The notes: a model not told the origin generated them from the letters alone. A stretch of 64,000 nucleotides of DNA from Hoplostethus atlanticus (GCA_034670405.1 JAXDDX010000055.1:434001-498000), one strand, 5' to 3'; positions 37,596 to 50,689 are shown, counted from the first letter of the stretch. Program-made: numbers and translations.

Positions 37596-39639
37596 TCACG
37601 TTTACTCTTGTGTCTCTGAATTCCTGGATCTGAGAGGAAACCCAGCCAGTGTACCAGCCAATATGTGTAATTGCTCTTTTCCAGGACTGAAGCAATTAGG
37701 GAGTGATTTAAGGAGCTTAGCGGCTCTTTTTAAGTACAGTATGCCAGTGGCAAGGAGTTTATGATCTGAGGGAGAACGTGAAGCCCCTATCTTGCATGCA
37801 CAGAATATATTTGTTGTTATTTGTTGTCTTGTGTCTTGTTATCGGTACTGGGGTGGTGTTCATAATAACTCCAGTTACTGCATGTCACTATATAGCTCTG
37901 TATACTTTGTCAAATTTCTAAGCCTATCTGATTCAAGGCCAGAAATGGTATGAAGCCCCACTAAACTCTAAATTGAGATAATAGGATCACGATTAGAGTA
38001 TTTTAGGGCTCTGTTGCGTGATTCTTAACTCTGGTCCTAATTCAGCCATCTCTTGGATGGAGGATATTTAACACTGCATCTAACCACTAATGCCTCCTCT
38101 ATCGCTGCATACCAAGTGGATGAAAGTTATCAGAGAAAGTAATGAACACGAATCAATTTTTAATGGCACATTAATAAAATATTTTTTGCCTCATGATTTC
38201 CTGAAGCTGAAACGCAGCCCCCTTAAATTTCCCCAAAGCCGACCGCAAGTTCTGCTCTCATTACCGAAGTGTATTTCACAGATGATACGCAGGAAGGAAA
38301 AGCAGCAGCTGACAGTATGACACCCTACGCCCTAAAATACTACTGACTCTTTTTAAAGGATTTCTGTGGGATCTGCCTTATTTCAAGATATTTAAAGGAT
38401 GACAAGGCAGGGATGACAAAGGTGGCAAAGCTTGTTTCTAGGAACTTTCTGAAACATATGAAACTATGTTGGAAACGTTGTGGTATTATTAGATTTTTGT
38501 CTCATCCCAAATTATATAAATTCATAGGAGAATTTATTTCAAATTGCTGCTTCAGCTTCAAGACTAATCCACCAAGCCTGGCACCCTCGCGCCCAGGAGC
38601 TTTTATATCGTCTTCTGAGCTGATTAGAGACGACGATGCCTGCATCTTGCAGCGGTGATAGCAGCCATTCTGAATGGGCAAACTCAACACAAAGTCGTTA
38701 CGCCGCCTTTCAAAGGATCGTATGTGCTACAATAATATAGTGGAAGCTCAATCTGCATGACCTTGAATACAAATAAATATTATGTGGGCAAAATAATAAG
38801 ATTCACATGAAGCCTCTTTGTGCCTGCCATGGTCATGCACATGTAAATGTTATTTCCTGACCTGTGGCACACTTTCCACTCATTGTGCATGGTTCAATGA
38901 ATAGTGTGGCATATGATTATGTAGTCTGTTCTTCCCTGTGCAAAATGATATGTTACAATGGACATTTTTGCAGTGTGGCGTATTACATGCATTTATAGAA
39001 ACAGGCTTCAATAAAGCCCAGCTAAACCAATGTTGACATTCTCTGATTTCCTTATGATTCAGGCTAACGACAGAGAATGACGCTGAAGGTTATTAGTGTA
39101 ATGTATTCCATGTAGTTTACGTTTAGTTTATTATGCTTTCATTTTTTTTCTCCCCATGGAGACCCCACGTCAAATCCCTGCCCAACTAAAATGCATGTCG
39201 TACACAAAACCACTCTATTCCATTTCATATGAGTCACACGTTGCGAGTGAAACATCCAGCGGGCTGTCTTATCCACTTTGCCCTTGCATCGCTGGACTCC
39301 CAGATTATGGCTGGGGGACAGTCAGGCTTGTCAAGGTGTATTTGTCCAGCCATCTCCCTGACTCTACTTATGCCTTCACATGTTGTTGGACAAAAAACAC
39401 GTATCTCAGTTAGAATAATTCTTTTTGAAGGTCAATACTGCTACCAATGTGTGTGGATTGAATTGGTATTTTGTGATGATATTAAAAAAGAATAATAATT
39501 TGACCACTTTTAAGACAAAAAATGACAAGGGTTCAGTGTTTCCCCAGACTGTTATTGTTCTTTAGACCATCATGGGAGACTAAAACTGAAACCCTCATCA
39601 ATTCAGGTTAAGGGCTTCCCATAACCAGTGTTAGTATTG

Positions 39640-39725
39640 ATATGTAATCAATCAAACCGCATCCTTTCCATAATATCAGAGGTGGACGACACTGACCTGT
39701 ACCAGATCCAGTTTTGAAAAAAAGT
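39640..39725 (+). repeat. Fragment of TATCGG-type dispersed repeat
   Basis: AATCAATCAAACCGCATCC, then CCATAATATCAGAGGTGG and GACACTGACC, matches 7285-7360 closely and 63875-63905 in part. It marks another fragment of the same dispersed family. Confidence 0.5.
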
Positions 39726-39854
39726 AAATATACTAGAAAATCACAGTTACCGTACATGACTGACTGCAGCATACTGGTAGTCGGTCTTTAATTTCCCCCA
39801 CTGTTTTTTCCCTCTACTAAACAGGCGTTTGCGTCCCTGGGCCGTTCTTGACGT

Positions 39855-39878
39855 GGGGGGGGGGGGGGGGGGGGGGGG
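39855..39878 (+). repeat. Run of 24 guanines
   Basis: An uninterrupted G run lies at 39855-39878. It could form G-quadruplexes. Such homopolymers are also a common site of sequencing and assembly length error, so the exact length is uncertain. Confidence 0.9.
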
Positions 39879-42311
39879 TCTGGGCTTGTCAGGGCAGGTT
39901 AGTGTTGCAGGGGCGGGGCAGGGCTGTCAGTCAAAGAGGCTAAAGTGGAGCAGCATTCCTGTGGTGGCATGGCGTGCAATACCGAGTCACACAGACGCAA
40001 CGGGGCCAACGCCACCATGCCCAACACCCCCGACCTCCAGAGCCCCTCGGGGACACATGCACATGCACACGCACACGCACACACACACACACAGGAATGA
40101 AGCCTCATTCTCCTTTTATTGCTCACAGTCAAAGCGTAGTGGAGCTTGTTGATTGATCAGAAGAGAGAACGTTAAATGGATTGTGGTTCACACTAGAGCA
40201 CTCAGGGTTATTTGGGGTCAGTTAGCACACAAGCTGTATAGCTCCGACAGCAGAAAACTCTCTGGCCTCCTTATACACGCTGTCGACAACAGCAAAAGGA
40301 TTTCAATCCTATCCATTGGGGAGTTCCAATATGTTCATTCCTGGGTTGTCCTCCTAGGAATAGTGTGTTTGCTTCCACACGTATATCTCCGAGGTACTGA
40401 AATGAGTAAGCCTGTCTCTTCAATTATTCAAGGCAATCTTCTTGGGTTTGCGTGTCAAGCGGCTGGGTTTTCTTTGTGCTGGTCAAAATCTAATTTCCAG
40501 GTACCCTGGACACCAATAAGCAACAAGCTCTCGTTAAGTCTGCAACAAATGCTACCCATTCATAATTGATGGGCTTAAAGGGCAGCAGGATGTACCCCTG
40601 TAATTAGGTTCAATCTTAAACCCCCCAGAGAAATGAACAACGTTATGACAAAAATGCATGGCGGATGATTTCAACAGCAGAGGGACGCCGAAGGGCGGAG
40701 CTCGACATTAAGCTGAGAGTGATTTGTTACAGCTGCTCCTCGTCGCGAAAGTCATTGCTCTGAGATTCATCAAGTGGGTTGTCGGTTAGATTTCCGGCAC
40801 GTTGTCATATTACAGCGCAAAGAGGCTTACAGATCACAAGCAATTTGTCACAAACAACTCGCCTTGTAAGACAATTAATTTTCTGTCGTAATGCAGACGC
40901 TTCTGGTTAAATATTATCATTTGCAATGGGTGCGTGCTTGACAAGTACACACATTGCGCTGTAGCTACTGCACGTTGCATGCAGCGTTCTGATGTCAGCG
41001 GTACCTTCGGGGTACATAGTAACGCATGTAAATATGCAGGCCCTTCCATAAGACAGGCCATGTATTTTTAATTAACGCCTCGCTCTTTTTTTTTCTGCTT
41101 TTAGGCTCCGAGTGTTAGGGTATAGGCTGCGTTGTGTTTTTGCGCCGCTCAGTCGCGTGAAAGTGCACATCGGGGAGAGTCCTCACACCGCTGGCAGGGG
41201 AGACTCTCTTAACCGACTTAATCAAAGATTCATTGACTACACTCATTAGGCACAAGTCTATCCCATCTTGGCACATCTCAGTAATTCCCCACGGGCAAGA
41301 CAGAGCCCCGGCGTTCTGAACCACACAGAGTGAGAATAGCGAAGTATATACACTGGTTGCAACAAATACTGGGGAGTGTGTGGCCTGTGTGAAACGACTG
41401 GTGATATTTTTCATTTGGGCGCGATGCATTCTAGGTGCCCAGCCCACACGTGTTTACAAGACACTGTACATCCAAACCTACAGGCCAGTCGTAGGCAGGT
41501 TATGGAGGGACTGGTGTGATGGTGCAGCATGCTAGTGTGTGTTGGAGTGAGGACGGATATAGCATCTCCAGGGTCCTGGGTGAGTCTGACTCCTGTATAA
41601 CTCATGCCAGGATAGATACTGGGTCACATTTTTTGCTGCATGTTATCTTCGAGTCATCTGGCTCTCCAGTCAGATAGGAGCGTGTGCTGCTGGAATTTTA
41701 ATTTACATTTAAAAAGCTGGCCAGCGACGGCCTGTATGAAATAACTAACATTAAGGGGATTGTTGAACAGCTGTGTTCCTTAGCAAGATATCACTGGGGA
41801 AAAGTGACACCTACTCTGATTAAATGACTGCTTGCATGAAGGAAAACTCATCATGGCAAAATTCTTATTAGCCATTTTAAAACCTATGCATACCAAATAG
41901 CAGCATTTTTGACGATGGTATAATTTTACGGGTTTAAAAACTGAAGAATGAATTTCAGCGAACCAATACAGACACATAGCAATTTAGAATGAAACCCTTT
42001 ATTTCCCATTGCTGCTTCATCTTCACTTTGGTTCTCAAAATCAATGTAAATTTAGTTTGCATCCTCTGAGGTTTTGACAGTTCATTTGGTGAGCATTAAA
42101 TATGAGGTTTTTCTACTAATTGAATTAAGGCTCATTTAAATTGAAGGTTATTTCTAAGTAAATCCCCGGGGAGACGCATCAACTTGACAACTTGGCTCGT
42201 CAAAATAGAACAGGAAGTGGTTGAAGGCTGTCCAGCTGCAGCTCTTGACAACTCTCCATGGGGTAAATGGAGCTGTCACTTCTAAGTCCAAAGGATAAAG
42301 TGACGGGATGA

Positions 42312-42314
<3 letters not shown>

Positions 42315-42378
<64 letters not shown>
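42315..42378 (+). repeat. (GT)32 microsatellite
   Basis: Thirty-two uninterrupted GT units are followed by a short TA tract to about 42387. Apparent open frames through it are low-complexity artefacts. Confidence 0.97.
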
Positions 42379-42387
<9 letters not shown>

Positions 42388-43309
42388 GTGTCTATGCCTT
42401 TCTCTGTGTGTGTGATTTAGAGAAGAGTGCACACAGTGTAACCAAAGACTTCAACAGAACAGACCTAAAGCTTGGCTATATTTTCAGGTCTGATTCAAAA
42501 ACTACTCGCTGTGAGAATATTGCTTTGCTGTCTGGCTGTTATCGGCCATATCCCAACGACAGATGAATCCAGCCATTTTATTGTGTCCTCTCAGAAATGG
42601 TCCCTGGGAACCTCTAGACTTCTGAATCTGCAAAAAGGGATTTTTTTTTTAGGAATGAAAAAAAATGCTATTTTCTCACTGACATATACAGTAAATGACC
42701 CTGCAAATACTTTCAAGTCAATTATGAAATAAAAAACACCCAAGTTGCATTTTCCACAATTACCAGTGATGTGCAATGTAACTTTTCCTCTAAAAATTAA
42801 ACCAGATTTGTTTAATACAGCTTCAGATTCTGGAGTGCAGTAAAGGATTAAGATATGAAATATTCAATATACATGAATTCAATATATTGCAACACTGTGT
42901 GGATACACCATATTTGCTCCTATGAATGTGTGTCTCTGAAATGTTTACTGTCTAGGAATTTTAAATATATCTACTGGTGGCTCATTGTAAGTAACTCTTT
43001 ATAAGGTAAATGCCTAGAATATAATTGTAAATGCCTACTACTCCACCTATGACTCTGGTATGTGTAATGATTTGATAATTCATGCTCTTGTGTTTCATAA
43101 TGCAAAAGGAGAAATTCAAGAGACTTAGGGAAAGGTGAGTGAAAAGAGCATGATCTGAATTTTAGGTGTATTTTGCCTCCTTATGTAAAGTTCATTGCTC
43201 CCAACATGTCTATCCATTATTCATGTCTGATGTCTCCCATGCACTTGATCAATAAAACATTTAGAAATGAGCTAAATGTAAAGGTGAGGGATAGAAATAA
43301 TAATGTATG

Positions 43310-43760
43310 AAGCTGTCAGGAGTTTGTTTGATCATGAAATCTGAACAATATGGCAAAGTTCAAATTTGCATCAAAAATGACACCTAAGTTTCTTCCTATG
43401 GGCTTTACATTGGTGGACAGAACAACTAATTCATGGTGGATCAATTTAATGGAGTTGGGTCTGTAGGTTTCATAGGCAGATGTATGTGAAAAAATGTTTG
43501 CAGATAATAAGTCAAAGCACGTAGAATAAAGATAGGACCCAAAATTGATCCCTGCGGTACACCACATGTAAGAATTCCTTAAGATGTATATTAGTTGACT
43601 ATGGTGACTGAAAACATTCCATTAGCAGGAGTTGAACCAGTGAAGAGCCATGTCCCTGACACCAAACCAGTGTTTCAATATAATGAAATGGTGTTCTGTA
43701 TCAAAGGCCTCACTGAGATCTAAAAGAATTCAAATGCAGCATTCCCTCATCTGTGGCTGA
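43310..43760 (-). mobile_element. L2-type LINE reverse transcriptase remnant
   Basis: On the minus strand the order of reverse-transcriptase motifs is intact. LLDLSEAFDT lies near 43700-43730, followed by a stretch matching ILKHW.G.RD.AL.WF. GVPQGSILGP lies near 43530-43560, and NLGVIFDANLNF near 43360-43395. These are hallmark motifs of L2/CR1-group non-LTR retrotransposons. The expected catalytic YADD-type segment between the last two motifs is not seen intact, and frames shift. It is a dead fragment. Confidence 0.8.
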
Positions 43761-44085
43761 GAGAAGGTAATTGGTCATTCAGAGAGCAGTCTCTGTGCTA
43801 TGAAGTGCTCTCAGACTGGAATTTGTCAAAGATATTATTTTGACTAAATATCAGTTGGGTTGAGACAACATTTTTTTAACAAACTATAATATTGAAAAGG
43901 ACTCTAATGAACTCCCAATGACACTTCTTTGAAAAATATGTCAGCATTACATTCTTTATTATACTGTAGGACTCTTGTAGTTTATCAGCCTTCCATTTAC
44001 ATTCAGCTTTTCTACATCCTTTACAGAGTTTCTTCAATTAGTCACAACAGGTGTTTTGTTCTTGATTTTTTCCTCTTAAAAAGAG

Positions 44086-44216
44086 CATCAATAACATTGA
44101 AACAAGCGCAATTAAAACCCTCAACAAGCTCCTCATCAATAACATTAAAACAAGTGCTATTAAGGCGATCAACAAGCTCCTCATCAACAGCAATCAAACA
44201 AGTGCTATTGAAACAT
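44086..44216 (+). repeat. 48-bp minisatellite, about 2.7 units
   Basis: CAACAAGCTCCTCATCAA recurs at 44122 and 44170, giving a 48-bp period. Three related units start near 44086, 44134 and 44182. The period is divisible by three, so a 16-residue repeat appears in open frames on both strands, including 43929-44234 (plus) and 44042-44290 (minus). This may be chance openness rather than coding. Confidence 0.8.
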
Positions 44217-44529
44217 AACTCCTCGGAGAAGTGATGGAAAGGGTTTTCCACACTCGTCAAACTTTTTGTAATCATTTTAATTGTTTTCACGGTTTATATT
44301 TCAATCAACATGATCTTGTTTCTTTTGCTTAGAGTTGCGCCAAACACAATTTCTCTTTCAATGCAATAATGACATTTTAGAAAAATGTTGATGCTGTCAT
44401 TTCTCTGTCGCTCTATAGCTTACATCCTCTTGACTACCAAGAATGAGTGTCTTGAATCCAGTTCCCATGCTCAACACTGTACAGAGACAGGGTCAAAAGG
44501 ACTTCTGCTAAGTGAACTTCCGCCTTTGG

Positions 44530-45310
44530 CTCTGGCCAGGACTGTCATGTATGTACTTCTCAACTTGAGTGATGCATTCAACAATTTTGATGACATTAAT
44601 TCAGATTGTCCAAACTGACATCAAATCTTGTGATTTACAGGGTCATGCAGACATTGTTAAGTAGTGCAAAACTTTGCAAAAAATGTTCCCGTCTGCTGTG
44701 GGACAACCACTACACTTCCCTGTATAGCTGCCACCATATTGTATGGCATGCTGCTTTTGAATATACATAGATGCACCACTGTGGACAACCTCAGTTGACT
44801 GTTTTGGAGTAAGTTTCCTATTTAAAAGTTAATGTAGTATACCTCTGTGATTGACAATTTGTCTGAATTGTACTGATGCAGTAAAAAACTGCCATCTGCT
44901 GCATGCATGTTTACACCAAGACTTACACCAAGAATCATTTACTATATTATCATCAAGTCCCTAAGACTGCACTTCACCATCTGTTCAGTATTTCAAAACC
45001 CAGAAATTCACTGTTTAAAGTTGCAGAGAAATTGATCCATGCTTTTGTTTCGTCAAGTCTAGACTGCCGTACTCCTCTTTACTCTAGCTGCACTAACTCT
45101 GAAAAGTCTTCAACTTGTCCAAAACTGTGCCGCCAGAACTGAAATCAAAAGGATGGAGAATGTTACTCACATCCTTGCTTCACTGCACTCCGTGTTGAGT
45201 TCAGGGTACATATCAAAGTGTTATTGTTAACATTTAATGCATTCACAATAACCAACATGTCAGATTTGTTTTACCATTATGAACCAACTGGAATTTAAGC
45301 CCCATAGGGC
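44530..45310 (+). mobile_element. L2-type LINE remnant, plus strand
   Basis: VLLNLSDAFNNFDD near 44548-44595 corresponds to the LLDLSAAFDTVDH motif. Near 45010-45065, AEKLIHAFVSSSLD corresponds to the conserved EKLIHAFVSSRLDYCN segment. Near 45205-45240, FRVHIKVLLLTFNAF corresponds to the FRI..K.LLLTFKA region. The middle of the reverse transcriptase is missing. Several frameshifts are present. It lies head to head with the minus-strand remnant at 43310-43760, separated by the minisatellite region. Confidence 0.75.
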
Positions 45311-45384
45311 AAGGTTTATCTTGTGGTTGGTCTCTAGCAGCTTATACTCCCATATTAAGGAATCTGAAGCATTAAAATATACAG

Positions 45385-45470
45385 TCATGCTTGAAAGTTT
45401 GTGAACCCTATAGAGGGTGGTCATTATTTCATACATTACAGAAGCCTTATAGCCAATAGCCTTATAAAAT
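45385..45470. repeat. Possible DNA-transposon terminus
   Basis: TACAGTCATGCTTGAAAGTT, then TGTGAACCCT, resembles the end of a dispersed fish DNA transposon. I could not find a matching inverted end, so this is a fragment or a chance resemblance. Confidence 0.35.
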
Positions 45471-45873
45471 CTTTATCTAGATCTCTAACCATAATGAAGA
45501 TATCCCAAATAAAGAACATCCACAAGTGAATATGATATACTTTCATTGTTTATATAATAAAACTGCTTTATTTAACAAACTGGTGGACAACTGGTGTCTG
45601 TGTCTCAGAATATAGCGGTGGTTGTGTTGTGTTACAGACTAAATCAGTGGGTTGGAGTCTTCCTTAAGCATCCTACTATCTGCATGTCACCTCTGCTCTC
45701 CTGGGCTCCACAAGATATAGGGAGGGAGTCATAAATCCCTATGATTCGACAGCACCTTTTCTGCAGGCTCACCAGATCCAGCGCCAATCCAGACAGGTGA
45801 AGCATATTCTAAGACAGGCCTGATGAACGTCACGAATCAGCCTGTTCTCATATCAAGATTGTAGTTATAGTTA

Positions 45874-46588
45874 TGTCGGGATCAGATTACACGATATCAG
45901 GCCGATTATAGCCCGATTCGGCAGACGTAGGGCGTCGGGTCGAGTCGGGAACGACAGGGTGTGACAATCGTTTTATGTTGTGTAGTGTGACATAGTGGAC
46001 GACAACCGACGCCGCATCTGGGACGCCTCACGACGTCCCGACAAAAGACTAGCATGTTAGAATTTTTTTTTGCCGTCCACGACGTGTTCCGTCTCGTCCG
46101 TGACGTTGACCAATAGGAGCACGGAGCGCTATAAACAAACATGGCGAGGCAAAAGAGAAATTAAGTTGTTGGTGCCGCTAGGTGGAACTATGAAACAGAG
46201 GAAAGGTTTGTCGAGCTCTGGCAACAACATCCTCGTGGAGGCTAGCCAGCTAGCTACATTTAGGTTTCACTACAGGCTAAAACATCGTTATTTTTACCTC
46301 AAGTTCTCTTTGAAGGATTGACAACTCATACTGTTCTCTTCATGCGACCCAAGAACGGGTCCACAGTCGTTTTCTTTTATATCATACATACCGCTTCGGA
46401 TGCCATTGTTTGTTTACATTCTTGTTGCCTAGCACCTGCTTTCCGATGCCATGACGTGATTATTGGTCGGTGACCAACGTGTAGTCTGTCATGTCTCTCG
46501 GCCAAGTCACGGCACGAATTTATCACTCTATAATCTGACACAGTTACCATCGTAACAGACAAAAATATCATGTAGTTTGAGCCCGGCA
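45874..46588 (+). mobile_element. PIF/Harbinger-like element, 715 bp, non-autonomous
   Basis: TTA duplications flank the element at 45871-45873 and 46589-46591. The left end TGTCGGGATCAGATTACACG and the complement of the right end, TGCCGGGCTCAAACTACATG, are inverted repeats with a few mismatches. A 3-bp TWA target is typical of PIF/Harbinger. Inside, from 46141, a broken frame starts MARQKRN. After a frameshift it reads RWNYETEERFVELWQQHP, resembling the MADF/SANT-like DNA-binding protein carried by such elements. No transposase remains. Confidence 0.8.
46141..46245 (+). pseudogene. MADF/SANT-like protein fragment of Harbinger element
   Basis: The start codon at 46141 opens MARQKRN and stops at once in TAA. 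Shifting frame recovers VVGAARWNYETEERFVELWQ, a W-x(n)-FV-LW pattern typical of the start of MADF/SANT-like domains. After HP the frame is lost. In autonomous elements this protein helps bring the transposase to the ends; here it is clearly dead. Confidence 0.65.
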
Positions 46589-46591
46589 TTA

Positions 46592-49500
46592 CAAAAAGTA
46601 AGGCACAGTGAAACAGGATGCAGCAAAACCTTACCCTAACCTTAGCAAAATAGTTATAGTTGCCAAAACCCAACCTTAACCATATCCAAAGTTGTTGTAC
46701 TTACCTAACCTCAACAAAGTAGTTTTATTTGATTGTGGACCAACTGAAGCAGTTTGATTGGATTTTGGCACACACACAGTGATAGGTTATGCGGCTGGCC
46801 ATGCGTAGGTATTGTGAGGGCAGGGCCTTGCCACAGCGCTCCACTCAACCCACCAGCCACAGCTGTCGCCAATCTCCTCCTGATGAGCTCCAGCAGCTGT
46901 CCCCACTCAGCTCGTTCCCGGGCAGCCTCAAAACGGCTGGTGAGATTGGTTTGGTGAGCCACCAAGAAGAGTATGCACCGTCTACTTATGGATTCTTTTT
47001 CACAGACTCTGAGCACGCCCGTCATTGCCAGCACTCCTCACCGCCACCCAGGCTTTGTGTGTCACTAATAATGGACCTTCTCCAACCAGTTTGTCGTTGT
47101 GTGTGTCTGTCTATGCCCGATGGCTCACAAGCCAAATATGGCCCCGTTCCCGATATAATATGGCACTTTTTCAAAAGTTAATAACAAAATAAAATATATT
47201 AGGCCTGTAATACTCAATCATTAATGTCTAATTATCCCGCCATAATGATTGACAGCAGCTTTGGACGTGTAGCTAGCTCAGGGGCTAATGCTGGATTTTT
47301 TTTTTTGCCTTTATTTGACAGTAAACAGTAGAGAGAGACAGGAAAGATTGGGAGAGAGAATATACATGCTGAATGACCAGAGTCACGGTCCGTGAGTTAC
47401 TGACACTTGATTATTTTGTTTATTCCACTTGGATTGTGGAAGCTTTATTTTGGTTAGGAACTTTGAACTGTATCTTTGAACTGTGGGAATATTTTGAGTT
47501 GCACAAAGCGCATTTGAAGCGGAACTAAATTCTTCTGGGGCCTTTTTGTTTCTTTCTGAGCTTTGAACACTTACATTCACTGACACACACACTCAGGCTT
47601 AGACACAACTTGGCTCAAACCTCAAACCCTCCACTCACTCAGCTCAGTTGAAGACCACTCAAATAGCAATAGAAGTGATCTATAACCATTTAGACCAGAC
47701 ATTGCGCTGCTGTGAAGGTAAGCAAATAACGTTAACTTCACTAGAGCTTCATTAGTGTTCGCATCTCCATTAAACTGGCATGAAGTTTAAACTGAAGCGA
47801 TTATGTTCCTTTGCAGTTTAAACTACACCACATCCCGAGGCAGCGGCTGCCAAGACATAAGCGACAGATCGGTATACAAACTGCCGGATAATGTGGACTG
47901 ATTTGATACAAATTGATCCTTAGAGACAATAGGAGGGGTTTTAATTTCTCTTAAGCTCTTGATTGTTCAATTAGACTAATGGCTGGTGAATAAGGACTGC
48001 TTACCGCTCACACCTCTCCCAGTTCACATAACTCTGCTCCTTGGGAGGGTTGCAATCCTACCCACCGACCTCCTGAATGCTAGAAAGACTTTCTAGTTGC
48101 TTTAGAACCTAGTCAGCTTTTGTGTGTACTTGTATTTGACTGAAGTATTGTACTTGGCTACATTTTAAGTCGCACCATTAGAGAGTACAAATACTCTACG
48201 CTCTCCATAACAATTGCATCTGAATCTGGTCAATCATAAACTGGTCTGTTCCATTAGGAGTAAATGGTAGCAAGCTATAGGTAGCACAGCATCTCTTTAA
48301 CACAAAAGAGAAATCTGGATTTACTTTATTTATGCACTCTGTCCACTTGTCCTTTTAGTGTTGTATGAAAAAGATCATACCATATCAATGTTCTTTTTGT
48401 CAAAATTAACTCTTTCCATCCCTGCGCCCGAATGTAACACATCTAGTGTGTGTGTGTGTGTGAGTGTGTGAGAGAGAGAGAGAGAGATGGGCAAAATTAC
48501 ATTAGTATAATGATAAAATATATTACAAAATACTGCCCATCTCTGCACGTGCGGTTATGTGTGTTATGTGTGAGAAGTGCGTGTGTGAGAAGAGAATTGT
48601 GTAGAAGTGCTTTGTTGCGCTCCCTGGGGGAAGATATGAAAGCCTCTTGTCAACATGTTCTCAGCTAACTTGCTGTCAGGCCTAGCAGCTGGCCAGCTGA
48701 TATCAGGCAGCACCCCCTGTAAGTGTTTTCTGAACCCTATCGGGTTGTGTTCATCAGCTGAAGTGAGACTGGACAGGCCAGGAGAGAGTTTCTGTCCCAC
48801 TGTCAACCCTCTCAAAGGAACGTGGCCTCAACCCAGACCTGTACAATACCTGTCCTGTCCCTGGATCCGATGTCACTTCAATAGACAGGCGGCCTGTGCT
48901 GTCAGCCGACTGTGACGACTCAGTTTACGCTTGTTCTCGCTGAATCATATCAACTTCATCTTCTTTATTAAACTGTCCACCATTAGCTCCACCAGGGAGT
49001 GCCTGTCTCTAATTATTAGTATTATATATTTAGCTTGCCTGAGTTCTTGTAAATCTAATATGCTTCTATGACAACTATAAATAGATCATTGAAACGTTTT
49101 CATACCAGTTGTTAATAATAGAATAGATGGTAATTTACAGAGGTTGTTTGGATTTTTTGAATTTATTTTCCCTGCATACCTAGTATTTTGTAAATAATTG
49201 ATCAACAAAATAAATGATTACAAATCCCTCTGTAAATTACCAGTTGTTTAGTTATTAATTAGAATTAAATAACCAAACTATTTTCACATTTATTTGATCA
49301 AATATTAGTCAACTTTAATATGTAACAAACAGTAAATAAGTCATAATGCAAAAGATTTTTCTATTTGTGTCCATATTCAACGTAGAAAATGTAATTCTGA
49401 TAGGATGAAAGGAATATTTTGTTATATTCACCTGTGGTGTTTTGGCTTAAACCTGTGTAGAATATAGTAGAATCATGAAAAGTCAATAACAAGTCTGCTG

Positions 49501-50680
49501 AATCATTTCCCAAGCTTCAACAATGTCATTGTCAGAGGAGTGTATAGTTTATGAAACAATGTCTCTGCTGGGAAATCAATGGATACATTGTTGCTGCGAA
49601 AACAATATCTAGATGTACTTTTTAGGTCTGGCCACCCCGGAATAGCTGCTCAGTAAGTTCAGTGGAGCCTGCATTAATTCAACTCACATGAGTGATATTG
49701 ATTGTACAAATGTATTTTGGCAATTTAAAAGTTTTGTTTGACAGCATGAAGCCCGAGGAAGCAGATTTGTTTGGAGAAATTACCTTCCGTCTGTAAAGCC
49801 GAGCTACAATTTAGATGCATGTGTTTTTCAAGGATTTTGCACAGCCTGCTGAATCAATAATATGGCACGAGCATACACACACACACACACTCCATCTCAT
49901 GCACACTATCTCACACACATGCACAAAGAAGCAAATGAGATGAAAAAATACATTAATACAGCAGACACCACATTTATAGTAAACTGTCATTTTATCCGGG
50001 AATTGTTTGATGCAGTGTCATCTGAAATGGCACCTGCTCAGGCTGACAAATAGCTCCCAAGGAGAAAAAAAAAAAAAAAAAGATATGCAAGAATATTTCT
50101 CCTCTAGTAATACCTGCCTATCAATCTCCCCCTGGATACCCGGTGCAGAGACAGCAGGGCTCAGGAAATGTACTCTTCAATAATGCAGGGGAAATTCAGC
50201 TGAACCTGATCTCTAACAAATTTGTTACGCTCACAAAAGCATCTCAAACAGTCTTACTGCAGCGTCTTATTTTAGGTAATGGGTGGGTAATTACTTTACT
50301 ATAGTCAAAAAATACAACATGCAGTAGCAAATACAGTGAATATCTCTGCAGAGCATTGGGCATCATCAGAAAGACATACAGGATGGTGAAGATAATGATA
50401 TCTGGGTTTTCCGGACCATGCTGAAATACCTGCCACAAGGACAGCAGGACCTCTTATAGAGTGCAAAGGCACAGTGCCATATACCTCGGGAAGTATATAT
50501 TATATTGTCCATATACATACAGTATTGCCACTGTTGGGGATGCTACTTTGAAAGTGTCGTTTTACAAGCTACCAGTTACTTGACAGTGGAAGAAGAACTG
50601 CAGCAAAGCTACCCTCAAGAGAAACACAGCTTCGTTAAAAGGTGCTATGTGCAGCATTTTACTGTCAATAAAATCATAGG
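46592..50680. other. Intergenic DNA, no gene seen
   Basis: AACCTTACCCTAACC-like short repeats occur at 46629-46710. A TTTATTTGACAGTAAACAG repeat fragment lies near 47309, and GA tracts near 48470-48487. A 17-A run is at 50065-50081. No recognisable coding exon is present; open frames are short and lack family features. Confidence 0.7.
47287..47400 (-). repeat. SINE-like fragment
   Basis: TTTATTTGACAGTAAACAGT, then AGAGAGAGACAGGAAAG and GGGAGAGAGA, is a common fish dispersed repeat segment, often the distal part of a tRNA-derived element in reverse. The tRNA head cannot be confirmed here. Confidence 0.4.
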
Positions 50681-50689
50681 TTGCTGCTG

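Larger units (their letters stand above)
34661..43309. other. Intergenic DNA downstream of zmat4
   Basis: I see no exon or RNA gene. The stretch holds a (TA)n tract at 35193-35219, a run of C near 35862-35876, an AAAT repeat near 35985-36003, a CATC repeat at 36483-36499 and a T run at 36654-36678. It also holds a perfect hairpin at 37545-37595, a TATCGG-type fragment near 39645-39725, 24 consecutive G at 39855-39878, an (AC)n near 40067-40092 and a (GT)n at 42315-42378. The remainder looks unique. Confidence 0.75.

Noticed and set aside
42154..42566. Cys/Val and His/Thr repeat open frames on both strands
   Set aside because: These are translations of the (GT)32 microsatellite and have no gene context.
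44086..44216. CRISPR-like array
   Set aside because: The units are contiguous and diverged without unique spacers, and the DNA is vertebrate. It is a minisatellite.
46629..46710. Interstitial telomere-like repeat (CCCTAACC words)
   Set aside because: The words are scattered and irregular (CTTACCCTAACCTTAGC and similar), not tandem TTAGGG units. This is ordinary in fish dispersed repeats.
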